Source of the DNA: G963677445 sp963677445
Lineage (GTDB): Bacteria > Bacteroidota > Ignavibacteria > Ignavibacteriales > Melioribacteraceae
Assembly (NCBI GenBank): GCA_963677445.2
Contig: CAXXGF010000062.1
Coordinates: 165,138-229,137 of the forward strand
Length of the DNA stretch: 64,000 bases
Direction: 5' to 3'
Shown: positions 35,559-43,619 of the stretch, in pieces
Layout of the letters: each line of letters opens with the position of its first letter
Numbering within the stretch: position 1 is the stretch's first letter
Translations under genes and position numbers: made by a program
Notes under the pieces: model-generated
What the model was told of the DNA's origin: nothing
Database searches by the model: none
What the model saw: only the letters and a program-made list of their open reading frames with translations

Positions 35559-36224
35559 TTAATCTGTTAATTTACCGTTATAATCTTTAATAGCGTAAAA
35601 TTTTGCTCCGCTTTGTTTAACAAGGAGCACTTTTGATCCCTGCGGAAACTCTTCGTCTTCATTATCCGGTTCAATCATTATGTAATGTGTCTGACCGAAT
35701 TTATCCTTCAGCTTACCTTGCGCGGGGAGCGCTTTTTTGGCGGTGCCGAGAGTAACCTCGGCTATCTGGCCGATAAAAGTAGATGAGGATACGGCCGAAG
35801 TTTCATCCTGTGGCAGAATTTTAGCAAAGAAAGAACCTGAAACTCTGACAACCGGAAGTGTCAGGAAAAAAACAGGGATGATTGCCAAATACCAGGGGAG
35901 CATAAATGAAAGCAGTGAAAGGACCGCGGATTGTAAAATAAAACCGAGCAGTCCGAATACCGTAAGAAAAACAATAAGGAGAATAATCAGGGGGACTTCC
36001 CCGATTTTCAGCCATGCTCCAATGTTGGCCAATACGGAAGGCGGCTCCATATCATCAGGCATATCAAGATCAACATCCAGGTCGATATCCGGTATGAGTG
36101 AATCAAACAGGGTAGATAATCCCATTCCGAAGATATACCCTATTCCTTCAAACAGAGCCATGACAAGCATAAGTCCTATTGACACCGCAAAAGGTATGTT
36201 GTCGCCTGAGAATATGAAATCCAT
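35559..36224 (-). CDS. YqiJ-like membrane protein with C-terminal OB fold
   Basis: Partner protein of YqiK-type flotillins (221 aa). Several hydrophobic spans (about 12-35, 75-110, 112-135) are followed by a soluble NfeD-like OB-fold domain (about 145-215: FIGQIAEVTLGTAKKALPAQ, then KFGQTHYIMIEPDNEDE and GSKVLLVKQSGAKFYAI). The start ATG overlaps the pspA stop (TAATG). NfeD-type OB domains are thought to interact with SPFH proteins, which fits its place directly before the flotillin gene. An acidic Asp-rich loop (DIDLDVDLDMPDDMEPP) between spans is notable. Confidence 0.85.
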   Translation of the reverse strand: MDFIFSGDNIPFAVSIGLMLVMALFEGIGYIFGMGLSTLFDSLIPDIDLDVDLDMPDDMEPPSVLANIGAWLKIGEVPLIILLIVFLTVFGLLGFILQSAVLSLLSFMLPWYLAIIPVFFLTLPVVRVSGSFFAKILPQDETSAVSSSTFIGQIAEVTLGTAKKALPAQGKLKDKFGQTHYIMIEPDNEDEEFPQGSKVLLVKQSGAKFYAIKDYNGKLTD

Positions 36225-36904
36225 TATTTATCTCCCGATTTAGCTTTGATAGCCGCCAGTCTTTCGTGGATTCTGTTTTGACGTGTCAGATCTTCAAGTT
36301 CCTCAAGTTTAGCCGCGTTCTGCATATCAGATCTGGAAGAAGCTTCAAGACCGGTGGTTTTTTCAACCATTCTGTCGAAGGCGGCCTCGGCTCTTTCAAC
36401 TTTCTGATCGATGGAGGCGTGTCCGGTTCCGCTGTCGGTTACACTTTCCGATTTTGCCTCTGCTCGCGCCTTGCGGAATTCTCTCAGCTCATCTCTCATT
36501 TCACGTTTTTTTGCCTGCAAAGCTGTAATATATCCCTCAAGTTCGGCGCCTTTATCCTTCGCTTCCACAATTGAATTTTCGAGAACAGGAATCTGGGCTT
36601 CGATATCCATCTGCTGCGCGATTGCGGCTTCTGCCAAATCATCTCTCGACTGATCCACGGCAAATTCGATTTTTGCCGAAAGGTCTTCATGTTTTTTATT
36701 GGCTTCCATCAGTCTTTTTGTTGCTAGATGTTTCTGAGCGTTCAGTTTGCCAAGCTCGCTGCGAAGATCATAAATGGCGTTATCGATTTCGCTGATTGCC
36801 TCTTCCATTACGGTTTCGGGCGCCGCGCTCTCAAGCACTTCAACCAGTTTTTTCGCGCTGCCGCTTATAATTCTCGATACACGTGAGGTTATAGTTTCTT
36901 TCAT
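36224..36904 (-). CDS. PspA/IM30 family membrane-stress protein
   Basis: Peripheral inner-membrane protein of the ESCRT-III-like PspA/Vipp1 superfamily that supports damaged membranes. The start at 36904 is chosen because AGGAG lies 8 nt upstream; an in-frame codon 36 nt earlier lacks such a site. The 226 residues are almost entirely long helices: an N-terminal amphipathic stretch (SRVSRIISGSAKKLVEVLES), then charged coiled coil (about 35-160), then a variable C-terminal part. A PspA-type P(E)TVMEEAISEIDNAI segment follows helix 1. No sigma-54 enhancer-binding PspF is nearby. Regulation more likely involves the gene upstream. Confidence 0.87.
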   Translation of the reverse strand: MKETITSRVSRIISGSAKKLVEVLESAAPETVMEEAISEIDNAIYDLRSELGKLNAQKHLATKRLMEANKKHEDLSAKIEFAVDQSRDDLAEAAIAQQMDIEAQIPVLENSIVEAKDKGAELEGYITALQAKKREMRDELREFRKARAEAKSESVTDSGTGHASIDQKVERAEAAFDRMVEKTTGLEASSRSDMQNAAKLEELEDLTRQNRIHERLAAIKAKSGDK

Positions 36905-36917
36905 TTTTTTACTCCTT

Positions 36918-37427
36918 TTATTTTTTCCTCTGCAATTCAATTATTCCGGATAATTCCATTACAGGCTGTAATTGCCTTCGGACAGCCTTTTTATCATAGG
37001 TCGGTGATTCTTCGGTAATCCCGAGCCTCATCATATGTGAAAAGAGGGAGAAAACTCTCTTTAACAGTCCATCCTCTAAAGTTTCCAGCGTTTTCCGGTC
37101 GACTTCCTTTTTCCCCGCCGAAACGGCTGTCATATAGAATGCCATTATCTCAGGAAGCCATTCCCCGATTTTTGCTGTAACATCGGAATGCAAATTAAGT
37201 TTTCTTTCACTTGTAAGCAAGCGCTGCTGAGTATTCTGCACCAGGTTTTTTAATGTCACCAGGCTGTTGCCATAGTCATGCATGCTTGATTTTATTTCCC
37301 TCAGTTCAGCAATAATCGCTCTCAGCTTGTCGCTGGGTGTGGATGCGTCCGGGGTGTCGAATGACGTCACAAATTCGGCGTCCTCCTGAGATAACCTGAC
37401 ACTTACCGCTACAGATTTTGATGTCAT
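36918..37427 (-). CDS. Unknown protein opening the PspA operon, possible ribbon-helix-helix regulator
   Basis: Not assigned to a family. The start at 37427 (169 aa) is chosen over one 51 nt upstream, because AAGGAGA precedes it. The N terminus, SVAVSVRLSQEDAEFVTSF, has the strand-then-helix form of ribbon-helix-helix DNA-binding proteins. A coiled-coil stretch (about 35-75) and a helical C-terminal domain follow. It is the first gene of a four-gene operon and its promoter (37490-37518) is followed by an imperfect inverted repeat. Autoregulation is an inference from this context. It could equally be a structural partner of PspA. Confidence 0.6.
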   Translation of the reverse strand: MTSKSVAVSVRLSQEDAEFVTSFDTPDASTPSDKLRAIIAELREIKSSMHDYGNSLVTLKNLVQNTQQRLLTSERKLNLHSDVTAKIGEWLPEIMAFYMTAVSAGKKEVDRKTLETLEDGLLKRVFSLFSHMMRLGITEESPTYDKKAVRRQLQPVMELSGIIELQRKK

Positions 37428-37445
37428 AAGGTAATCTCCTTTATC

Positions 37446-37518
37446 TTTGTGTATGCTTTGTTTAATTAATGTATACAAATGCTGACAGAATAATACAAAA
37501 AATTATTAATGTTGTCAA
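37446..37518 (-). promoter_or_regulatory. Sigma-70-type promoter and possible operator of the PspA/flotillin operon
   Basis: On the minus strand TTGACA (37518-37513), a 17-nt spacer and TATTAT (37495-37490) form a near-consensus promoter. Downstream, GTATACAAA (37471-37479) and TTTGTGTATGC (37446-37456) form an imperfect inverted repeat in the leader, a candidate operator. Confidence 0.75.
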
Positions 37519-37682
37519 GCGAAATCGTAGTTAAAAAATGTTTTCGTAGCCAGTCTCTTAAAAAGCTGACTGCGTTACCCTTTATTTTAAAAAATTTCCC
37601 TTACTCCAATAAAGGATTCATTATAATGAAATGTTTTGGGGGATGACTCAGGATATGGAATTACCCGGTGCCGTTTAAAACG

Positions 37683-38277
37683 CTATTCTTTTACAGATGA
37701 TTTCAGCTCTATAAAAAGGTCTTCCGCGGTAATAATTCCTTCATGAGTAACTGAGATATCCGCTTTGCCGAGGCATTCGGCCGCCCCAGGTATTGCACGT
37801 ATACAACAGGGAATAGTTGAGATCTGAACTGTAAAATTTGATTATACCGCCTGCTTTTTCAGATAGAGGCTGAGCTAAACTGTCACTCAGAGTCTGGTTG
37901 ATAAAGGAAGCGAATTTAGTAAAAGAGCTCTCAGTAATCTCAAATTCGAAGAAAAAATCGGACCAGAGTTTTATATCTTCCGGTTTCTGAAGGGAGCCAA
38001 TAATCCTGACAACAGATTTAGTCGGAGTAAATAATGCCTTTAATGCCAGCTCAAGGTCAAACTCCGACTCGGACTGATAAAATCCTTGATCGCCCCAGCC
38101 AATATCGACGATTTTGTAGTTGCTAAATTGCTTCAATACAGGAATATGTTCCATTGTCTCTTCATTAACAGGAATGAATAATCCAGTATGCCAGGAATAT
38201 TTCACCACATAGATGGTCATATTCTGAGCTGAGGCGCAGTTACAAAATATAATGGTAAAGAAAATGATTCGTATCAT
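37683..38277 (-). pseudogene. DUF2459 protein gene with a 3' frameshift
   Basis: The gene encodes an exported protein: a signal peptide (about 1-17, IIFFTIIFCNCASAQ) precedes the DUF2459 hallmarks YVVKYSWHTGLFIPV, DIGWGDQGFYQ and YTCNTW. As read, the frame ends at 37741 with an atypical tail. Removing one base from the C run at 37784-37787 restores CNTWAAECLGKADISVTHEG, which runs on to a TAG at 37685-37683. This fits the family better, so a +1 shift truncates about 30 residues. It may be a real mutation or a sequencing error in a homopolymer. DUF2459 is of unknown function, possibly a periplasmic Cys-His hydrolase. Confidence 0.8.
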
Positions 38278-38457
38278 ATTTACATCTTTTTACAATTTTT
38301 TACTTTCTGTCGGTTTTCTTTTTAGTTATTATTCAATAAATTCCAGTCAGGTTTCTAACTAAATTAAAAAAATTATAAACCTTTGCTGAGTTATTTTTCC
38401 AGTTTTCGCTGAGGTTCCAAAAATTTAATTTGTCAGCATTTTCAGGAACATAATAAA

Positions 38458-39039
38458 ATGATAACGATAATCAAATATCATACGACGGGCTCAGAAGAGC
38501 TGGGCAAAATCTTTAAAGAGCTTGGTTATGAGTATGAATACTCGAATCAGGAAAAATGTATTTGTCAGTCAGATTTGATTATCCTGCCTGATTGTGTAAA
38601 CATAGCCGCGTCTCTCAGAAAGCTCAGGTTATATAATATTACTAATCTGCTCAAGGTGGTTAAAAGGCCGCTGCTTGCTATTAATATGGGATTAAATCTT
38701 CTTTGTGATAATATTGGTGAGACAAAAGGCATCGGGCTTCTCCCCCTTGACAGCAGGCCTTCGGATGAGCTGGCGGAGTTTAAGAAAGGACAGTTTTACT
38801 CAGTCAATGTTCGGGATAGCGCCCGGATATTTCATGATAAAAGTGAAACCGGCTTTTATTTCATGAACAGTTTTTACATGCCGGAAAACCAGCTCTCAAC
38901 ATCAGATATTCAGATAGATGGTAAAAAAATAACAGCGACAATTGAATATGGAAAGGTTTCAGGAGTTCAGTTTAATCCTGAAAAGTCGGGGGAAAAAGGA
39001 GTGGAATTCCTCAAGAATTTCATTTCCGGAATAATTTAG
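38458..39039 (+). CDS. HisH-like class I glutamine amidotransferase, catalytically dead
   Basis: The 193 aa follow the HisH layout: DLIILPDCVNIAASLRKL, LLAINMGLNLLCDN, GLLPLDSR, FYFMNSFYMPE, and GVQFNPEKSGEKGVEFLKNF. Glutaminases have GICLGMQ with the nucleophile Cys and FHPEKS with the catalytic His. Here these read AINMGLN and FNPEKS, so Cys and His are both Asn. The Glu is kept. The fold looks intact but it cannot hydrolyse glutamine by the normal triad. AGGA precedes the ATG. The next gene, a secreted GH31 enzyme, starts 20 nt later, so the pair may be cotranscribed. Binding or scaffold function is possible. Confidence 0.72.
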   Translation: MITIIKYHTTGSEELGKIFKELGYEYEYSNQEKCICQSDLIILPDCVNIAASLRKLRLYNITNLLKVVKRPLLAINMGLNLLCDNIGETKGIGLLPLDSRPSDELAEFKKGQFYSVNVRDSARIFHDKSETGFYFMNSFYMPENQLSTSDIQIDGKKITATIEYGKVSGVQFNPEKSGEKGVEFLKNFISGII

Positions 39040-39059
39040 AACAAACAACCGGAAGAAAT

Positions 39060-42000
39060 ATGAGAAAGATTTTAATGTTATCGGCTATGGCTGTATTAAC
39101 CTCGGTTATTTTTGGCCAGAATGTAATATCTGTGTCTGTTGATGATAATAAATTGACGATCGGCGCCGGAGATGATTTTATTTTGTTTCAGGCATGTTCC
39201 GAAAATATTCTTCAGGTTGATTATATGCCTTTGGGTATTATGGGAGAAGATACACTTGTTGTGTTCAAAACAGACTGGGATTTTAACGGATACAATATTG
39301 ATACATCCTCAAATCCTGTGGTTTTATCGACTTCCTCCTACAGAATTGAAATATTCAGAGAACCTTTCAGTTTTGACCTGTATAATTCAGAGGGAGAAAA
39401 AATTCATGAAATTGAAGCGGGCAATTTTGCTGCTGAAGGGATAATCTCCAACGTAAACCCGGGTACGTATTATGGAGTTTATAACAGGGCTCAGCCGCCG
39501 CTCGAATTGACTGGCTGGGCGCCGGTCGGAGCCTGGAGCCAGGGAGGCGCCGGAGGTCCCTTTGTCTGGTCGCTGAACGGTTGGGGTTTTCTTGCCGATG
39601 AGGATGGCGGATATCTCAATGCCGGAACGGATGAATTTATTTTTGGCCGCGACACAAACGGTGTAAAAGAGGATTTTGAATTTTACTTTTTTATTGGAAA
39701 GCCGGAAGATATTTTTTCCGGATGGACGGAGGTTTCCGGAAGAGCGCCGCTTCTGCCCAAATATTTGCTCGGTTTTATTAATACTGAATGGGGTATTGAT
39801 GAAGATGAACTGAAAAATGATGCCGAAACTTACAGAAATCTGGATATTCCCATTGATTGTTACGTCCTTGATTTTGACTGGATGGACTGGGGAGCGGATA
39901 ATTTTGGTGAATTCAGATGGGGTAATAAATTTTCAAGCGCCCACGGCGGAGGATTAAAAACAATTATGGATGAACGGGGCATCAAACTGGGAGGCATTCG
40001 AAAACCGAGGATTCATGTTAATACTGTGCAGGGACAATATTGCGAAACACATAATTTTTTTCTTGGTTATGAAATTGATTATTTCAGCGGGGAGCAGGTG
40101 GGACTGCTAAATTTTCACGACCCGGAATGCCGTCAGTGGTACTGGGAATCCTTCATCAATCAAAATTCATATAATACCGGAATTACCGGATACTGGAACG
40201 ATGAAGCGGATGTTTATGGCGGCAATATGATGTTTATGCAAATGCAGCGAATGAATTATGAAGGACAAAGGAGTTACAATAATAACAGAGTATGGTCACT
40301 TAACAGAAACTTTTACAGCGGCAGCCAGAGATATTCTTACATTCACTGGTCGGGTGATATTTCAACAGGTTTCTATTCTATGGCGCAGCAGAGGACAATA
40401 ATGCTTTCGAGCATATTGCTGGGGTCGGCCTGGTGGTCGATGGATACCGGGGGATTTAACGGCCATCCCGGTTCGGAAAATTATTACAGATGGATTCAGT
40501 TTGCCGCTTTTGTTCCGGTGATGCGTGTTCACGGAACTGAAAACCAGGAACGTGAGCCGTGGAATTATGGTGACCAGGCGCTCGAAATATCTCGTGAATA
40601 TATTAAACTCAGGTATTCCCTTTTGCCTTATTTTTATACAATGGCCCGGGAAAACCATGAAACCGGAAAACCTCCTGTAAGACCTTTTATTATGGATTAT
40701 CCTCAGGATACCGGGTTTGAGAATTATATCGACGGATGGATGTTTGGTGACAATTTTGCTGTTTATCCGGTTGTTCAGCAGGGGGCTGAAGAAATAATTA
40801 TCAGGCTGCCTGAAGGGGAGTGGACTGATTATTTCAGGGAAGAAACAGTATCCGGCCCGGTTACTATTCAGTATCCTCTAACCGATCATAATATTCCTCT
40901 TTTTGTTAAAAGCGGTTCAGTTTTTCCTATGGCGGTGACAGGAAGATATACAGATGATCCAGAAACATCCGACAGGCTGCGGATTGTTTGTTATCCCGGG
41001 GCCACATCTGAATTTGAATTTTATGAGGATGACGGAGTTACTTATAATTATGAAACAGGAATCTGGTCAAAAACCGCGCTTTCAAGAAGCACATCAGGAT
41101 ATATAATAACCCTGAACATCGGTGACAGGAATGGAAATTTTAATCCCGCTTCAAGAGATTATATTGGGGAGTTCAGGATGATTGAGGAAATACCTGATTC
41201 GGTTTTACTTGACGGGCAGCAACTAATTATGACCAATCCTGATACTTTATTGAACAGCCAGATCACCGGATGGGCTTATGACGCCGGGAAAAAGATTGCT
41301 TACGCGCGTTTCCCCGACAACGGGGTTTCATCAAAGGTCGAAGTATACCAACAGGTTGATTCTGTGCCCCCATCCGCCGACAGCGCGAAATTTACCGACG
41401 GGAATCATATTAGTATATTCTTCAGCGAAAAAGTTGAATCGGGAGATGGAACCACAGGAGCGGAAAATATATCGAATTACAGTGTGAGTGATTTGACTGT
41501 TATTGGCGCCGAGCTGCGAACAGGAGGTATGGAAGTTCTGCTTGAGGTAACAGACGCGGAGGATACTCATGAATATGAGCTGACAATTTCAGGAATAGCC
41601 GATGTTTCGCCGTCGCAAAATATTATGAGCGCGAAAACTTTGAACCTTACATTTATTGAAATATTGTATTACACCATAAATCTGCAACAGGGACTGGATG
41701 GCTATACCGGTTGTGCAGACGCTCATATCATAGAACACTCCCCGGATAATAACGCCGGAGGATTCGGTTACCTGGAAACATGCCGTTATTCAGGTGATAT
41801 TAATTCAGATGATAAGTCGGCGCTGTTGAAATTTGATATGTCTGAAGTAAATAACTCAGTCGATGAAATAATGGAAGCGGAGCTGGTCTTGACACTTGCC
41901 GGGATCCGCAACGGAGCTCCCGATAAACAGATTTCGGCTTACAGGCTGACCGCAGACTGGTCGCAGGGGAATAACAGCGCAGGAATTGACGGCGGAGCGG

Positions 42001-42608
42001 CAGTCGCGGGTGAAGTAACCTGGAACAGCGCTTTTCATAACCAGATTTCCTGGAATAACCCGGGAGGAGATTTTACCCCGGAGCTTCTTGACGCTCAGAT
42101 TGTCGGCAGCGAAACAGGCGGCATTTATTCTTGGGATATTTCCGATGCTGTATTATTCTGGAAGGAAAATCCGGATGAGAATTTTGGCATAATACTGAAG
42201 GAAGATTTACCATCGGGCAGCAGCGGTACAAAGGTTTTCGGCGCTTCGGAAAATGAGGATATTTCATTGCGCCCTAAAATAGTAGTTCACATGAAAGCTA
42301 TACCCTCGGGAGTTGAAGGAGAGCAGCATCCCGGTCTACTGCCGGAAAAATTTGCGCTTTCACAAAATTATCCTAATCCCTTTAATCCTTCAACAAGAAT
42401 TAACTATTCTGTTCCGGAGTTTTCTCGCGTAAAGATCACAATTTATGATATCATGGGGAGAAAAGTAAAAACATTATTGGATGAAGAGAAATCAGCCGGT
42501 AACTATTCACTTGACTGGGACGCTTCCAATTTGAGCTCCGGCGTATATATTTACCGGATGAGAGCAGGGAATTTTTCAACCGGCCGGAAGTGTATGCTTC
42601 TGAAATAA
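39060..42608 (+). CDS. Secreted GH31 family glycosidase with type IX sorting domain
   Basis: Large exported protein (1182 aa). A signal peptide (1-21, ending FGQ) leads to a GH31 N-terminal beta-sandwich and a catalytic barrel. Barrel motifs are CYVLDFDWMDWGADNFGE, the nucleophile segment GYWNDEAD, the acid/base segment HWSGDISTGF, WWSMDTGGFNGHPG, and FVPVMRVHGT. Beta-sandwich domains follow, including an Ig-like region (about 770-870) and a DNRLRE/CBM96-like module (about 880-1085). The C terminus has a type A sorting domain starting NYPNPFNPSTRINYSVP (about 1104-1182). Alpha-glucosidase or alpha-xylosidase activity is typical of GH31; specificity is not clear. Surface-attached or secreted. 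Confidence 0.9.
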   Translation: MRKILMLSAMAVLTSVIFGQNVISVSVDDNKLTIGAGDDFILFQACSENILQVDYMPLGIMGEDTLVVFKTDWDFNGYNIDTSSNPVVLSTSSYRIEIFREPFSFDLYNSEGEKIHEIEAGNFAAEGIISNVNPGTYYGVYNRAQPPLELTGWAPVGAWSQGGAGGPFVWSLNGWGFLADEDGGYLNAGTDEFIFGRDTNGVKEDFEFYFFIGKPEDIFSGWTEVSGRAPLLPKYLLGFINTEWGIDEDELKNDAETYRNLDIPIDCYVLDFDWMDWGADNFGEFRWGNKFSSAHGGGLKTIMDERGIKLGGIRKPRIHVNTVQGQYCETHNFFLGYEIDYFSGEQVGLLNFHDPECRQWYWESFINQNSYNTGITGYWNDEADVYGGNMMFMQMQRMNYEGQRSYNNNRVWSLNRNFYSGSQRYSYIHWSGDISTGFYSMAQQRTIMLSSILLGSAWWSMDTGGFNGHPGSENYYRWIQFAAFVPVMRVHGTENQEREPWNYGDQALEISREYIKLRYSLLPYFYTMARENHETGKPPVRPFIMDYPQDTGFENYIDGWMFGDNFAVYPVVQQGAEEIIIRLPEGEWTDYFREETVSGPVTIQYPLTDHNIPLFVKSGSVFPMAVTGRYTDDPETSDRLRIVCYPGATSEFEFYEDDGVTYNYETGIWSKTALSRSTSGYIITLNIGDRNGNFNPASRDYIGEFRMIEEIPDSVLLDGQQLIMTNPDTLLNSQITGWAYDAGKKIAYARFPDNGVSSKVEVYQQVDSVPPSADSAKFTDGNHISIFFSEKVESGDGTTGAENISNYSVSDLTVIGAELRTGGMEVLLEVTDAEDTHEYELTISGIADVSPSQNIMSAKTLNLTFIEILYYTINLQQGLDGYTGCADAHIIEHSPDNNAGGFGYLETCRYSGDINSDDKSALLKFDMSEVNNSVDEIMEAELVLTLAGIRNGAPDKQISAYRLTADWSQGNNSAGIDGGAAVAGEVTWNSAFHNQISWNNPGGDFTPELLDAQIVGSETGGIYSWDISDAVLFWKENPDENFGIILKEDLPSGSSGTKVFGASENEDISLRPKIVVHMKAIPSGVEGEQHPGLLPEKFALSQNYPNPFNPSTRINYSVPEFSRVKITIYDIMGRKVKTLLDEEKSAGNYSLDWDASNLSSGVYIYRMRAGNFSTGRKCMLLK

Positions 42609-42654
42609 TGTCGTCCTGATTTTTAAAAAATCTGAGTAAGAGTAGTTCATTAGT

Positions 42655-42705
42655 AGTCAAATTCTACGCAAAATGGCAAAAATGCAATTAATAATGAACA
42701 ATGAA
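42655..42705 (-). repeat. Dispersed repeat fragment, inverted
   Basis: The reverse complement matches the tail of the 18588-19010 repeat (cattattaattg, tttttgccattttgcgtaga). The same edge, agtcaRattctacgcaaaat, is found at 10636-10655. Confidence 0.6.
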
Positions 42706-43148
42706 TGAGCCCGGTCAAAAAAGGTGTTTTCTTGAAAAAAAAGTTGCGGTTTCAGCTTAAAAACGCAATCGGAAATTCATTTTGGGGGCTTATTTGAGCG
42801 GACTCATGAATAATTTAAAAGGTATAGACTACCGAAGATTTTTTGATTACGCAGAATTCGTTAATCGAGGTGGAAGAAAAACCACAAAAGAAATTACGAA
42901 TTACGAATGAAAAGAATGTAATGAAACCTTATTTTTGATTTTTTTAACCTTAGTAGCAGAGGTAACCCCCCATAAAAATAAAACCTTATTAACCTTATTC
43001 AATCGAGGTAATATTCCCATCGGAATTTAATAAGGGACGCGGGAAAAAGCACAGAACCGGATTACGAAGATTAAAGAGATTAAAAGAATTTAAGGCGCGC
43101 TGTCGAATTCCAAATCGTAATCGAATTCGAAACCGTTTTTTGTTATCC

Positions 43149-43167
43149 GGAGTTTCAGAACTCCTGA
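43149..43167. repeat. Hairpin sharing the insertion end sequence
   Basis: GGAGTT-TCAG-AACTCC (43149-43164) contains tttcagaactcctga (43153-43167), identical to 32878-32892 at the left end of the 541-bp insertion. Confidence 0.5.
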
Positions 43168-43279
43168 CTCCCATCAAAATATTATGTCGTGATTTCATCG
43201 ACCAAGATACAATTCAACGAATTTTTACGGTTTAATTCCCTCGCCGAAGGCGCCGAATATAATTCAGAGTGTGCTATAT

Positions 43280-43450
43280 GGTGTGCCTGACGGCACACCT
43301 GGCTTATTTCTTGATTTTTTTTCTACCAATATTTTGCCCCTGACGGGGCGATCTTATACAGCAATTATTATTTTATGTCCCTTAGGGACAGCATATCGGT
43401 AAAAAAGAAAAAGCCGGATATACGGTGTGCCGTCAGTACACCATATTTTA
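43280..43450 (+). repeat. Palindrome-cluster repeat, copy 2 (well preserved)
   Basis: Perfect hairpins in a row: GGTGTGCC-TGAC-GGCACACC (43280-43299), GCCCC-TGAC-GGGGC (about 43336-43349), TGTCCC-TTA-GGGACA (about 43377-43391) and GGTGT...ACACC near 43424-43442. The last three match 19005-19130 in order. It looks like an extragenic palindrome family of the REP kind. Confidence 0.65.
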
Positions 43451-43619
43451 CGAATAGATTTCCATAAGTGGTTGTTTTCTTACCAGGGGATCACGAGTTC
43501 CAGGATTATTATATCTTTAGGTGTGGAAAAAAGGTATGCTTCGGCCTGTTGCTTTTTAATAGCATTTATGACTATATTAAACAAATTTAACTAAACATGA
43601 TAATTAACCCGGAGGGGAT

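Larger units (their letters stand above)
42609..43619. other. 1010-bp spacer with repeat fragments
   Basis: No gene. It holds an inverted fragment of the long dispersed repeat (42655-42705) and a 15-nt exact match to the end of the 541-bp insertion within a small hairpin (43149-43164). The palindrome cluster is at 43280-43450. The remaining sequence is AT-rich with decayed-looking phrases. The promoter of the gene at 43620 was not found. Confidence 0.65.

Noticed and set aside
38458..39039. Functional imidazole glycerol phosphate synthase subunit HisH
   Set aside because: Catalytic Cys and His are replaced by Asn and no his genes are nearby.
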